A DNA stretch of 64,000 nt from Pseudanabaena biceps (GTDB taxonomy: Bacteria; Cyanobacteriota; Cyanobacteriia; Pseudanabaenales; Pseudanabaenaceae), in NCBI GenBank assembly GCA_013361095.1, contig JAATWA010000001.1:2706501-2770500 (forward strand). The letters are read 5' to 3'. Each line of letters opens with the position of its first letter. Positions within the stretch are counted from its first letter, which is position 1. Position numbers and translations under genes: made by a program. The notes under the pieces were generated by a model. It did no database searches. It saw only the letters and a program-made list of their open reading frames with translations, and was not told where the DNA came from. Below, piece after piece: positions 26,988-35,863 of this stretch.

Positions 26988-27479
26988 TTAATTTACTTCT
27001 ACTCGCATTAATACTTGTCCGTACTCGACGGGCTGAGTGTTGTCTACCAAGATTTCTACGATTTTGCCCGAAGCCTCAGATTCAATTTCATTCATCAACT
27101 TCATTGCTTCGATGATACAGACTACGCCACCTTTTTTGATGGTATCGCCCACTTCAATAAAAGCAGCTTCATCGGGAGCAGGCGATCGATAAAACGTGCC
27201 GACCATTGGTGAAGTAATATCGACCAGTTTTTTCGTAGAAAGCGAATTGGCGACTGTAGCAGTAGGAGATCCCACAGGATTACTAACAGCAGTCTCGATC
27301 GCATTGACCGTGGGCATATCAGGAAGATTAGCTGCTGGCAAGGCGACAGTAGCCACATTCCTATTTTCGCTCTTGCGAATACTCAAACGGGTATCACCAG
27401 ACTCCAAAGTAAGCTCGGTAATGTCCGTCTTATTTAGAATCGTGACTAGTTCACGCACTTGCTCTAAGCTAAATTCCAC
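26988..27479 (-). CDS. accB: Biotin carboxyl carrier protein of acetyl-CoA carboxylase
   Basis: 163 residues. An N-terminal region (1-35), a flexible Ala/Pro/Val-rich linker (about 40-85) and a C-terminal biotinyl domain with [15 protein letters not shown], in which the Lys of EAMKLM is biotinylated. It shuttles CO2 between biotin carboxylase and carboxyltransferase in fatty acid synthesis. The start is GTG, directly abutting the TAG stop of efp, so translation is probably coupled. The efp-accB pair is conserved in cyanobacteria. Confidence 0.95.
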   Translation of the reverse strand: MEFSLEQVRELVTILNKTDITELTLESGDTRLSIRKSENRNVATVALPAANLPDMPTVNAIETAVSNPVGSPTATVANSLSTKKLVDITSPMVGTFYRSPAPDEAAFIEVGDTIKKGGVVCIIEAMKLMNEIESEASGKIVEILVDNTQPVEYGQVLMRVEVN

Positions 27480-28040
27480 CTAATTCTCACGCCCCAAATA
27501 CGTGTCTTCACGAGTATCAATCTTGATGCGATCGCCAATATTTACAAACAGAGGGACATTGATCGATGCGCCAGTTTCTACCTTGGCAGTTTTAGTGCCA
27601 CCTGTAGCTGTATCACCCTTGAGTCCGGGATCGGTTTCGATGACTTCAAGGACAACAGTGTTAGCTAGTTCTACTTCGATAACACGCTCACCCCATCTGA
27701 CAACGTTGACTTCCATGCCTTCTTTGATGTATTTGACACGGCTACCGATCTGGGAAGCTGTTAAGTTGGCTTCTTCATAGCTCTGCATATCCATAAAGAC
27801 ATAATCTTCACCATCTTTATAGGTATGTTGCATAGAACTTTTTTCTAAAGATGCTTGGGGAACCATTTCCCCAGCTCTAAAAGTTCTTTCAAGGTTTTTG
27901 CCTGTCATGGCGCTCTTGAGGGTGGTGCGGACAAAGGCAGAACCCTTGCCGGGCTTAACGTGTAAAAATTCAACTACACGCCAGACTTCGCCATCAAGTT
28001 CAATTGTTACGCCGGGTCGAAAATCGTTACTAGAGATCAT
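27480..28040 (-). CDS. efp: Elongation factor P
   Basis: 186 residues, three beta-barrel domains. The tip loop [13 protein letters not shown] carries the Lys that may be modified or contacts the P-site t[15 protein letters not shown] and the C-terminal [16 protein letters not shown] are diagnostic. EF-P relieves ribosomes stalled at polyproline. The ATG at 28040 is the family start, although the frame is open upstream. First gene of efp-accB. Confidence 0.97.
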   Translation of the reverse strand: MISSNDFRPGVTIELDGEVWRVVEFLHVKPGKGSAFVRTTLKSAMTGKNLERTFRAGEMVPQASLEKSSMQHTYKDGEDYVFMDMQSYEEANLTASQIGSRVKYIKEGMEVNVVRWGERVIEVELANTVVLEVIETDPGLKGDTATGGTKTAKVETGASINVPLFVNIGDRIKIDTREDTYLGREN

Positions 28041-28165
28041 TGGAGATTGAGTAATAGCCAATCGTAATTTTAGCCTAGTGATGTAACCTTTGCGACAAAA
28101 AACAAACAAAAATAAAAGTGTTATTCATTTCTGGAGTTAACGTTATGGCGCTTTGCGCTCAAACC

Positions 28166-28224
28166 CGAACAAGAATTTTTTTAAAAGTGTTGCTTTGCAA
28201 CACTTTTAAAAAAATTCTTGTTCG
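28166..28224. repeat. Palindrome, 28-bp perfect arms, TTT loop
   Basis: CGAACAAGAATTTTTTTAAA outer arm and GTTGC-TTT-GCAAC core. Preceded by the dispersed motif GGCGCTTTGCGCTCAAACC. Confidence 0.8.
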
Positions 28225-28264
28225 TTTGATCAGAAATTGCTGTAGGGAAAACCTAAAACCGAAA

Positions 28265-28295
28265 ATAGGGTTGCAACGCGAAGCGCTGCAACCCT
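28265..28295. repeat. Palindrome, 14-bp arms with one mismatch, GAA loop
   Basis: ATAGGGTTGCAACGC-GAA and near-complement; one A:C mismatch near the core. Confidence 0.65.
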
Positions 28296-28350
28296 ATCTA
28301 CTTGTCTGGCAATTGTTATAGAATTAAGTTTTTAGAGGAGCGATCGCCCC

Positions 28351-28668
28351 ATGTCAGTTAAAAAGCAATTTGGTAGCTTTGATGAGTTATTAGGAAGTTC
28401 ACAATTGCCTGTACTTGTAGATTTCTACGCGCCTTGGTGTGGTCCTTGTCAACTAATGACAGGCATTTTAGACAAGGTTAGTGAAACGATGAAAGATAAG
28501 GTGCAGATTGTGAAAATCAACACCGACAATTATCCCGATCTTGCGTCTCAGTTCAAGATTTACGCTTTGCCAACACTAGTTTTATTTAAGGATGGAGAGC
28601 CGATTGATCGCGTTGAAGGTGTAATTCAAGCCGATCAACTTTGTGATCGTCTGTCTGCTCACGCTTAG
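28351..28668 (+). CDS. trxA: Thioredoxin
   Basis: 105 residues with the active site FYAPWCGPCQLM and the cis-proline loop YALPTLVLF. Soluble cytoplasmic disulfide reductase, probably of the x/y/m class. GAGGAG upstream is the RBS. Convergent with the CobW gene across a shared terminator. Confidence 0.96.
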   Translation: MSVKKQFGSFDELLGSSQLPVLVDFYAPWCGPCQLMTGILDKVSETMKDKVQIVKINTDNYPDLASQFKIYALPTLVLFKDGEPIDRVEGVIQADQLCDRLSAHA

Positions 28669-28681
28669 ACTATTTGACCTC

Positions 28682-28742
28682 AAAAAAGAACAAGAATTTT
28701 AAGGCGTTGCTTCGCAACGCCTTAAAATTCTTGTTCTTTTTT
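28682..28742. terminator. Bidirectional terminator, 29-bp perfect arms, TTC loop
   Basis: A6 GAACAAGAATTTTAAGG, core GTTGC-TTC-GCAAC, ending T6. It lies between convergent trxA and cobW and includes part of the cobW stop codon. Confidence 0.85.
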
Positions 28743-29868
28743 ATTCAGCTAAACAGTCATTCAAGTGCGACAGCAATTCTTCGCGCTGCAAATTACGCCC
28801 GATAATTACTAGCTGAGTGTTTAAAGATTTGTTGCGATCATCGGTTTTGAGTTCATAACGTTTACCGCTGAGTTGGAAAACATATTGATTGTCGATCGCC
28901 GAAAATCGCAAAATTCCCTTAGCGCGGAAAACATCGATGGGCAGTTTTTTGTCGAGGAAGTTTTGAAATTTGTCTAGATCAAAGGCGCGATCGCTTTGAA
29001 ATGAAATTGAGATAAATCCGTCGTTTTCGAGGTGATCTGAATGATGATGTTCGTGGTGGTGATGCTCGTGATCACAGTTGCCGTCATGGCTATGCTCGTG
29101 GGTGTGACTATGACCGTGATCGTGATCGGCGTGAGCATGATGCTCGTGCTGCTCGGACTCATGACTGGATTGATCGGTAGAAGCGATCGCTGATTGATCA
29201 ATCTGCACATCTAGAATCAGTGGCAAAGGCACTACCCCAAGCTGCGATCGTAAAATTCTTGCTTTAGTTTTAACTTCATTAATATATTTTTCTAGTTTTT
29301 GCAGCTTTTCTCCAGCCACTAAATCAGTTTTATTGAGGATAATAATGTCGCCATACATAATTTGAGCATAGGCAGCATCGCTATTAAAATGCTCAGATGT
29401 AAAGGCTTCCGAGTCCACCACAGTTAAGATCGAGTCAAGGCGAGTTAAATGTTGTAACTCCGTACCTAAAAAAGTTAGGGCAATCGGTAAGGGATCGGCA
29501 ACACCTGTGGTTTCTACGATCATGTAGTCAATGCGATCGCCTCTTTCAAGAACTGAGTACACAGCATCCACTAACCCATCATTGATCGTGCAGCAGATAC
29601 AGCCATTGCTAAGCTCCATCATGTTTTCGTCAACGGCAACTAATAGCTGACTGTCGATATTGATATCGCCAAATTCATTTACCAAAACTGCAACTTTGAG
29701 ATCCTGTTGATTCTGTAAAATGTGATTTAGTAAAGTGGTTTTGCCACTACCCAAAAAGCCTGTAATAATCGTAACGGGCATCCCTCGTTTGGGAATATCT
29801 AGCTCAGTTACATTTTGTGGTTCATCTTGCGTAACTTCTTGTTTAGCAGAGCGATCCGAGCTAATCAT
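28741..29868 (-). CDS. CobW/COG0523-family GTPase, putative zinc metallochaperone
   Basis: About 375 residues from the ATG at 29868. Walker A GFLGSGKTTLLNH, the metal-binding CxCC (NGCICCT), DSILTVVDSEAF, guanine-recognition NKTD. A His-rich insert (about residues 240-275: SEQHEHHAHADHDHGHSHTH and more) and a C-terminal CobW_C domain ending near the stop. This family uses GTP to deliver metal, most often zinc. The Fur/Zur-type box 38 bases upstream supports zinc-responsive control. Confidence 0.9.
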   Translation of the reverse strand: MISSDRSAKQEVTQDEPQNVTELDIPKRGMPVTIITGFLGSGKTTLLNHILQNQQDLKVAVLVNEFGDINIDSQLLVAVDENMMELSNGCICCTINDGLVDAVYSVLERGDRIDYMIVETTGVADPLPIALTFLGTELQHLTRLDSILTVVDSEAFTSEHFNSDAAYAQIMYGDIIILNKTDLVAGEKLQKLEKYINEVKTKARILRSQLGVVPLPLILDVQIDQSAIASTDQSSHESEQHEHHAHADHDHGHSHTHEHSHDGNCDHEHHHHEHHHSDHLENDGFISISFQSDRAFDLDKFQNFLDKKLPIDVFRAKGILRFSAIDNQYVFQLSGKRYELKTDDRNKSLNTQLVIIGRNLQREELLSHLNDCLAE

Positions 29869-29905
29869 TGACGACCTAACCATTGAATTTGTGCAAAAAT
29901 AATTT

Positions 29906-29920
29906 TGATAATCATTCTAA
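29906..29920. promoter_or_regulatory. Fur/Zur-type operator upstream of the CobW gene
   Basis: TGATAATCATTCTAA matches 12 of the 14 fixed positions of the 7-1-7 inverted repeat TGATAATNATTATCA, which cyanobacterial Fur-family proteins share. A zinc-chaperone target makes Zur more likely than Fur. Confidence 0.6.
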
Positions 29921-29999
29921 CAGTCGCGATCGCCCTCTGCCGTTAATACAAATGCTAGAGATGGTCACCAAACCCTTTACAGAGCTTTGCTCTCAAACC

Positions 30000-30060
30000 C
30001 GAACCAAGAATTTTTGAAAAGTGTTGCAAAGCAACACTTTTCAAAAATTCTTGTGGTTCG
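30000..30060. repeat. Palindrome, about 29-bp arms, AAA loop, one bulge
   Basis: CGAACCAAGAATTTTTGAAA outer arm and GTTGC-AAA-GCAAC core. Related to the copies at 4917 and 28166. Confidence 0.75.
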
Positions 30061-30133
30061 TTTGATCAAAAATTGCCGTAAGTAGCTAGGCATAAAACCT
30101 AAAACCCGTGGCGATCGCTATGCAGTTATCACT

Positions 30134-30194
30134 AGAAACCCAACTCTAGGATTTTCATCGCCAAAGGTGCTGAAAATCCTAGAGTTGGGTTTCT
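30134..30194. repeat. Palindrome AGAAACCCAACTCTAGG, about 23-bp arms
   Basis: Outer arms perfect for about 20 bases, with a less regular inner loop containing GCCAAAGGT. 38 bases before the AbiTii-like gene. Confidence 0.7.
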
Positions 30195-30232
30195 AAAAAT
30201 CAGGATGATTTACCCTAAGATTAGTGCGCCCT

Positions 30233-30730
30233 ATGTCAATCCCTCCTCCCTACCCTAAGACAAATCTTGACGATATCCTCGTCGAACTATCAACTGAGTT
30301 AGAGCTAGAAGATATGGTTGAAAAGATACCTCTAACCAGAGCCTTGGAGCAACTTTTACAATTTGCACAAGCTCATAATTTGGCTGATATCGCCCAACTA
30401 GTGAAACAAGAATTGGATGGTTATACTAGTCAACCACCCGCCTATAGATATATCAACCTCAATTATTTTGATACTGGTGGTCAGCCAATAAGTGGACTCA
30501 AGCCATACTGTAGCTATCCTTTGGTGACTGGAGTACGAAAGTTAGAGATAAGGCTTAAAAACGGTTTGTCTCTAATGTTGCCCGATCAGATTTTAAAGTT
30601 TTTATTACAGGTTTCAGGGGTGACTGTAGATGTGGCTCATGTTTCATCATCGGAGATTAATATACTTTTAAAGCAAATTCGTCATGAGCTAATTTGCAAG
30701 ATTAGAGAAATCCAAAGAGAAGGCAATTAA
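30233..30730 (+). CDS. AbiTii-domain-like protein
   Basis: 165 residues. After a short helical start the pattern LTRALEQLLQFAQAHNLADIAQLVKQELDGY, then PPAYRYI, the YPLVTGVRKLEI segment and IRHELICKI matches AbiTii domains (family known from abortive-infection-type proteins: '...LxLAxxLGxxELxxWVxxELNGY...PxYR'). The domain is the whole protein here, without a fused nuclease or effector. ATG at 30233 preferred to GTG at 30224. Neighbours are housekeeping genes, so it does not sit in an obvious defence island. Function unproven. Confidence 0.6.
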   Translation: MSIPPPYPKTNLDDILVELSTELELEDMVEKIPLTRALEQLLQFAQAHNLADIAQLVKQELDGYTSQPPAYRYINLNYFDTGGQPISGLKPYCSYPLVTGVRKLEIRLKNGLSLMLPDQILKFLLQVSGVTVDVAHVSSSEINILLKQIRHELICKIREIQREGN

Positions 30731-30846
30731 TCATTTGAGTTTGTGTATATCAGTCCTAAACATTTATGAGAAAAGGAGGGCTTTGACAATTCGACAAGTT
30801 CAGTGCAGCGCTTCGATCAGACATCGATAATATTAAGTTTAAAGCC

Positions 30847-31617
30847 ATGTTCAATCTCTCAAATATTCGGATCGTGTTGGTTGAGACAGCGGGGGAACGC
30901 AATCTTGGTTCGGTAGCAAGGGTAATGAAAAATTTTGGACTAGCGGAACTCTGGCTCGTTAATCCCCAATGCGATCGCCTTAGTGTCGATGCTTTGCAAA
31001 TGGCAGTTCATGCGCCTGAAATTTTAGAAAATGCCAGAGTAGTCGCAAGTTTGTCAGAGGCGATCGCAGGTTGTCAAAGAGCGATCGCTACGGCAGGTCG
31101 AATTGATCGAGGTGAAATGTCCGTAACTGATCCTGCACAGGGGCTAGAGTGGTTAACCCAATCAAAAACTAGTGCGATCGTCTTTGGGGCTGAGGATCGG
31201 GGGCTGAGCAATGCCGAGATTCAACATTGCCAACAAGTCATTCGCATCCCCGTTAATCCCGATTATCCTTCGCTTAATTTGGCTCAGTCTGTGGGGATAT
31301 GTTGCTATCAGTTGCAGCTAATTTCAGATAGTCTCCAGAAAAACACTAAGTATCCCCAAAATTTGACTAGCCAAATCGCGCAAGATTTGCTAGAGTCAGC
31401 AGCCAAAGACCTCGCCAATCGTGCTGACCTAGAAGTTTGCTATCAACAACTAGAAGCAGTGTTACTGAAGATCGGCTATGTTTATCCGCATACCGCCGCT
31501 CATCGATTGCGAAAGTTTAGGCATATCTTTGATCGCGCTAATCTAAGTGCGTCAGAAGTAGCCATGTTGCGAGGAATATTGCGCCAAGTCAACTGGGCTA
31601 CGGCGCATCTGGACTAG
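30847..31617 (+). CDS. trmJ: tRNA (cytidine/uridine-2'-O)-methyltransferase, TrmJ-like
   Basis: 256 residues of the SPOUT (TrmH) superfamily. N-terminal IVLVETAGERNLGSVARVMKNFG, then IVFGAEDRGLSN and IPVNPDYPSLNLAQSVGICCYQL form the three knot motifs that bind S-adenosylmethionine. The C-terminal helical extension (ANLSASEVAMLRGILRQ) is typical of TrmJ, which methylates position 32 of tRNA anticodon loops. Confidence 0.88.
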   Translation: MFNLSNIRIVLVETAGERNLGSVARVMKNFGLAELWLVNPQCDRLSVDALQMAVHAPEILENARVVASLSEAIAGCQRAIATAGRIDRGEMSVTDPAQGLEWLTQSKTSAIVFGAEDRGLSNAEIQHCQQVIRIPVNPDYPSLNLAQSVGICCYQLQLISDSLQKNTKYPQNLTSQIAQDLLESAAKDLANRADLEVCYQQLEAVLLKIGYVYPHTAAHRLRKFRHIFDRANLSASEVAMLRGILRQVNWATAHLD

Positions 31618-31628
31618 GAAAAATTATT

Positions 31629-31677
31629 CCCTTCTCATAGTGGTGCGGCTCTTTGCGCCGCACCACTATGAGAAGGG
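31629..31677. terminator. Palindrome, 21-bp perfect arms, 7-base centre
   Basis: CCCTTCTCATAGTGGTGCGG and complement, 12 bases after the trmJ stop. The CCCTTCTC outer end recalls the CCCTTCCCA outer arms at 40974 and 56941. Confidence 0.75.
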
Positions 31678-31732
31678 AGTAGTACTTAGAGAAAATCTTT
31701 AGAGACATTTTTGTATCGGAGTTAAAACAGCA

Positions 31733-33286
31733 GTGGAACCCAGAAACTTTTCATCGCCCGACGCTATGGACAAAAGCCGAGAAGAACGTTTGATGAAGTT
31801 ACGCGAACGTCGTAATCGGGCGATGACCAACACTAATGAAACAGTTCCCCGCGCCTCTGCTACCGATGCAAAATCTCGTCTTTTGCGATCGCCTGAGCCT
31901 ACTTTTGAAAGCCGCCGAGATTTTGAGAATAAAGTTCGACCTTTACCCAATCGACAGGGACGGATCGAAGCCGATCCTAATAATTTTGCAAAACCTATTG
32001 CTAACCTTGATGGCAAACCTCGGAAAAAGATAAGTAGCCCTCAACGCCCTGCTATTAAGCCCAATAGCAAGAAACCTTTAGGTTGGCAAATTGTAAGACT
32101 AGCGATCGCAGGGATCGGATTGAGTGTAATTGCTGGCACTGCAATTTCTTTTTGGCAAAATCAGCAATCACTACGAGCCAAACCTGAGATTGCTCAAATT
32201 ACTGCCGCCGAGACGGAGGCTAAAAACAATCAGGATATAGTGCCGTTAGAGCTGAAGACCGAAGCCAACTCTTTAGTCAGCCAAATTAAAGAGCTAGCTG
32301 CAAAAGACAAGGATCTAGCAATGCAGATGATGGTAGTGGATCTCGACTCTGGTGCATTTGCTCAGATTGGTTCAAATCAGCCGATCGCCGCCGCAAGTAC
32401 GATCAAAGCACCTGTATTAATTGCATTTTTTCAAGATGTCGATGCGGGGAAAATCAAGCTGGATGAGCAGCTAGAGCTTTCTGAGGATGTGCTTGTTGGG
32501 GAATCAGGGGATTTTCAAGGCTTACCAGTAGGCACAAAAATATCAGCGCTAGAAACAGCTACGCAAATGATTATGATCAGTGACAATACTGCTACTAACA
32601 TGATCATTAAACGTCTTGGTGGTCTGACAGTCCTTAATCAGCGCTTCAAGTCTTGGGGACTAACTAATATTGTCATGAATAATAAGCTACCCGATTTAGA
32701 AGGCACAAATACGATCAGCACGCAGGATATGGTATCGCTCCTATCGATGATTGATAAGGGTAAATTGATTACGCCTCGCAGCCGAGATCGCTTTATGGAT
32801 ATCATGCGTCGTCCTGTTACCAATACGCTCTTACCAAAGGGAATTGGCGATGATGCCCGAATCATCCATAAAACTGGTGATATTCGCTCAGCAGTTGGCG
32901 ATGCAGGGATTGTGGATATGCCCAATGGCAAGCGCTATGCGATCGCGGTAATGGTGAAACGTCCTGATAACGATCAACGCGCCAATGAGTTAATCCGTCA
33001 GATCTCGCGGTTAACCTATGATTATTTTCTTAAGGGTGGCAGTCTACCAGCGAGTCGTTCAGAAAATGCCCCTGAAAATATTGATAAAAATGTTAATAGA
33101 AATAACGTCACACCTAGTAGTAGCCCCACGCCTAGTCCTAGCGGCAATAGCAATGGAGGTAGCAGTGTGATTGAAAATATCAGCATACCTTTGCCAAATG
33201 CTACCTCTCCTAATGTCCCGACAACCAATCCTAGCAATTTACAAAATTCGCTGACCATGCCTGAGATAACTCGCCAAACGCCATAA
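31733..33286 (+). CDS. Membrane-anchored class A beta-lactamase-like serine hydrolase
   Basis: 517 residues. A cytoplasmic basic N-terminus (1-115), one transmembrane segment (about 118-140, IVRLAIAGIGLSVIAGTAI), a periplasmic catalytic domain (about 175-430) and a low-complexity Asn/Pro/Ser tail (about 440-517). Catalytic motifs are all present: STIK (Ser nucleophile), SDN and KTG. The fold is that of penicillin-interacting enzymes; whether it hydrolyses beta-lactams or a cell-wall substrate is not known. A GTG start has GGAG 11 bases upstream. Its stop lies inside a terminator palindrome. Confidence 0.82.
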   Translation: MEPRNFSSPDAMDKSREERLMKLRERRNRAMTNTNETVPRASATDAKSRLLRSPEPTFESRRDFENKVRPLPNRQGRIEADPNNFAKPIANLDGKPRKKISSPQRPAIKPNSKKPLGWQIVRLAIAGIGLSVIAGTAISFWQNQQSLRAKPEIAQITAAETEAKNNQDIVPLELKTEANSLVSQIKELAAKDKDLAMQMMVVDLDSGAFAQIGSNQPIAAASTIKAPVLIAFFQDVDAGKIKLDEQLELSEDVLVGESGDFQGLPVGTKISALETATQMIMISDNTATNMIIKRLGGLTVLNQRFKSWGLTNIVMNNKLPDLEGTNTISTQDMVSLLSMIDKGKLITPRSRDRFMDIMRRPVTNTLLPKGIGDDARIIHKTGDIRSAVGDAGIVDMPNGKRYAIAVMVKRPDNDQRANELIRQISRLTYDYFLKGGSLPASRSENAPENIDKNVNRNNVTPSSSPTPSPSGNSNGGSSVIENISIPLPNATSPNVPTTNPSNLQNSLTMPEITRQTP

Positions 33287-33337
33287 ACAAAAAGAACAAA
33301 ACGTTGCAAGGCAACGTTTTGTTCTTTTTGTTTATGG
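33281..33337. terminator. Palindrome, 27-bp perfect arms, AAG loop, overlapping a stop codon
   Basis: CCATAAACAAAAAGAACAAA outer arm and GTTGC-AAG-GCAAC core. The left end contains the TAA of the serine hydrolase gene, so the palindrome reaches into coding sequence. Confidence 0.85.
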
Positions 33338-33388
33338 CAAGAATAGAATGGCGGCGCTTCGCGCCTTCATCCCGTTTTGGGGTTTGTA

Positions 33389-33961
33389 TTAACTAACTTT
33401 TTTAGCGTGATCTCTTGGTTGAGAAACATCAGCAGCTTGTGGTTCCGACACAGGAGAAGTGCGATCGCTACTAATACTGTTGTGGGGCAATGGTAACTCC
33501 GCGATCGCCGCCGCAATATTTTCCGCCATAATCTCACGGGGAATTGCGCCTGTAGTATCACCAATAGTCTGATTAGCGCGATCTAAAAAAATAAATCGGG
33601 GAATACCATCTACACGATATTTAGTTACTTCTGGCAACCATTTAGTGTTGTCCACATTCAGCATTACAAAATTCAGGCGATCGCTATATTCTTGCTCAAG
33701 GGATAGATTATCCGCTGCCATCGACTGACAACTACTGCACCAATCTGCATAAAATTCAATCACAGTGGGCTTATCATTGGCGATCGCTTCGTCAATTGGT
33801 ATCGCTGCCGCCGCCACTGCACTGAGCGATATCGTACTACGCTGGTTTTGCAGTCCCAAAAATAGAGCGGCTGTTAAAACAATGGCAGCGATCGCCACTA
33901 GTAAGTTGCGTATTCGTTTGGCGTTATTAGGGATGAGCGATTCTTGATTTGCTGAGTTCAT
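33389..33961 (-). CDS. txlA: Membrane-anchored thioredoxin, TxlA/HCF164-like
   Basis: 190 residues: an N-terminal transmembrane anchor (about 18-40, LLVAIAAIVLTAALFLGLQ), then a thioredoxin fold with active site FYADWCSSCQ and cis-Pro loop VDGIPRFIF. The C-terminal Ser/Pro tail is short. Thylakoid relatives (HCF164, TxlA) pass reducing power across the membrane for cytochrome b6f assembly. The assignment rests on anchor plus WCxxC, so the gene symbol is tentative. Confidence 0.78.
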   Translation of the reverse strand: MNSANQESLIPNNAKRIRNLLVAIAAIVLTAALFLGLQNQRSTISLSAVAAAAIPIDEAIANDKPTVIEFYADWCSSCQSMAADNLSLEQEYSDRLNFVMLNVDNTKWLPEVTKYRVDGIPRFIFLDRANQTIGDTTGAIPREIMAENIAAAIAELPLPHNSISSDRTSPVSEPQAADVSQPRDHAKKVS

Positions 33962-34088
33962 AGTGACTATTTTTTAATTAGTTTAACAACTTATACAAAG
34001 CCAAGACAGCGCTTTGCACTTTCTTAAATTTTCTTGGGCTACAAAATCTCTCTGTACTACTCAAAGCCTCAATAGGCTTTAAAGCTTC

Positions 34089-34143
34089 AAAACCCAAAAG
34101 ATGATTGGCGGCGCAAAGCGCCGCCAATCATCTTTTGGGTTTT
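34089..34143. repeat. Palindrome, 26-bp perfect arms, AAA loop
   Basis: AAAACCCAAAAGATGATTGG outer arm and CGGCGC-AAA-GCGCCG core. Confidence 0.8.
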
Positions 34144-34241
34144 ACAAAACTTACATTTATAGTGAGTGTTTAGCCCTGTCATCTGTCAGGGTTTACTCTA
34201 TGCTATATCAATTCTAAATAACAGTTTTTGATTGAATAAGA

Positions 34242-35714
34242 ATGAGTAACTCTACGAATTCCTTTGATCCGTCCCCATACGATCTTACTCAGACCAAGCT
34301 AACTTTTGGCGAAAAACTTGCCTACGGCGCAGGTGATTTGGGTACTGCGATCACTACTAATTTGCTCTCATTCTTTCTATTATTCTTTTTTACTAACGTC
34401 GCAGGGCTTAGTCCTGCTCTTGCAGGCTTAGTTCTATTAATTGGTAAAGTTTTTGACGCGATTAATGATCCGATTGTTGGCGTACTGAGCGATCGCACCA
34501 AATCAAAATTAGGGCGAAGACTACCTTGGATGATTTATGCAGCGATTCCCTTTGGTTTATCATTCTTCGCTCAGTGGCTCGTACCCAGCACTGACAAGGT
34601 GGTTCTCTTTTGGTATTACGTGATCATTGGAATTGTCTTTAATACATTCTTTACGGCGGTTAATCTTCCCTATACCGCGCTCACTCCCGAAATCACCCAA
34701 GACTATAACGAACGTACCAGTCTCAATAGCTTCCGTTTTACCTTTTCCATTGGTGGCAGCATTGTTTCGCTATTTTTAGCGCAATTGATTTTTGCCTTTT
34801 TTAAAGATCCCACCCGACAGACAGGTAGCTGTGACACAGGCGGAACTCAATATATTGTCCTCGGAGCAGTCTGTGCGCTTATCTCCACCATCTCCATCTA
34901 TTGGTGTGTGTTGGGAATCAAGCACCGTGCGATCGCTAGCGATCGACAACGTATTCAGGGAGAATCCCTTAAGAATCATGAAGAAATGAGCTTTATTGAG
35001 CAGTTAAAAATTGTGTTTAATAATCGACCATTTCTCTATGTAATTGGGATTTACTTCTGCTCATGGCTCGCTCTACAAATCACAGCTTCCATCATTCCCT
35101 ATTTCGTAGTTAATTGGATGAAACTAAAGGAGAGTGATTTCATTTTAGTCACGATCGCAGTTCAGGGTACAGCTCTGTTAATGTTGACAGTCTGGAGTGC
35201 CATTAGCCGCAGATTTGGCAAAAAAGCTGCTTATTTTATGGGTTCAGGTATCTGGATTATTGCTCAGGCGGGATTATTTTTCTTGCAGGAAGGGCAAGTA
35301 GTCTGGCTATATGTACTGGCGATCATGGCAGGTTGTGGCGTTTCCACCGCTTACCTAATCCCTTGGTCGATGATTCCCGATGTCACGGATCTTGATGAGT
35401 TGGAGACAGGGCAGCGTCGTGAAGGCATTTTTTATGCGTTTATGGTGCTATTACAAAAGTTTGGGCTAGCGGTGGGGTTATTTCTTTTAGGTCAAGGACT
35501 GGCTTGGGCAAAGTTCCAAGAAAATGTGCCTTGCCAACCTACCCCAGTTCAGCCTGAGTCAGCGCTATTTGCAATTCGCTTAGCGATCGGTCCTTTACCC
35601 ACGATCGCTCTTGTAATTGGATTAGCTTTAGCTTACTTCTATCCAATTACTCGCGAAGTACATACAGAAATTTTGATGCGTCTTCATGAGAGAAAGAATG
35701 CTGCATCTGAATAG
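34242..35714 (+). CDS. MFS transporter of the GPH (glycoside-pentoside-hexuronide) cation symporter family
   Basis: 490 residues with about 12 hydrophobic helices. The diagnostic GPH motif DAINDPIVGVLSDRTKSKLGRRLPWM follows helix 2; KLAYGAGDLGTAITTNL opens the protein and YLIPWSMIPDVTDLDELETGQRREGIFYA sits in the second half. Family members import sugars with H+ or Na+. Substrate not determinable. Monocistronic, ended by two palindromes. Confidence 0.88.
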   Translation: MSNSTNSFDPSPYDLTQTKLTFGEKLAYGAGDLGTAITTNLLSFFLLFFFTNVAGLSPALAGLVLLIGKVFDAINDPIVGVLSDRTKSKLGRRLPWMIYAAIPFGLSFFAQWLVPSTDKVVLFWYYVIIGIVFNTFFTAVNLPYTALTPEITQDYNERTSLNSFRFTFSIGGSIVSLFLAQLIFAFFKDPTRQTGSCDTGGTQYIVLGAVCALISTISIYWCVLGIKHRAIASDRQRIQGESLKNHEEMSFIEQLKIVFNNRPFLYVIGIYFCSWLALQITASIIPYFVVNWMKLKESDFILVTIAVQGTALLMLTVWSAISRRFGKKAAYFMGSGIWIIAQAGLFFLQEGQVVWLYVLAIMAGCGVSTAYLIPWSMIPDVTDLDELETGQRREGIFYAFMVLLQKFGLAVGLFLLGQGLAWAKFQENVPCQPTPVQPESALFAIRLAIGPLPTIALVIGLALAYFYPITREVHTEILMRLHERKNAASE

Positions 35715-35718
35715 AACT

Positions 35719-35761
35719 CAAGAATCAAGTTGCGGCGCTTCGCGTCGCAACTTGATTCTTG
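35719..35761. terminator. Palindrome, 20-bp arms with one G:T pair, TTC loop
   Basis: AAGAATCAAGTTGCGGCGC-TTC with complement carrying T opposite G. In RNA the pair would be G-U, keeping the hairpin. Directly after the MFS stop. Confidence 0.75.
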
Positions 35762-35776
35762 GCAGCAATTCTCATT

Positions 35777-35837
35777 ACAAAACCAATTTTGGGGTTTGCA
35801 GCGCATAAGGCGCTGCAAACCCCAAAATTGGTTTTGT
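35777..35837. terminator. Palindrome, 28-bp perfect arms, ATAAG loop
   Basis: ACAAAACCAATTTTGGGG outer arm and GCAGCGC core stem, 26 bases past the stop of the leftward methyltransferase. Confidence 0.8.
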
Positions 35838-35863
35838 GTCACAAGAATGACTACAGCTATAAC

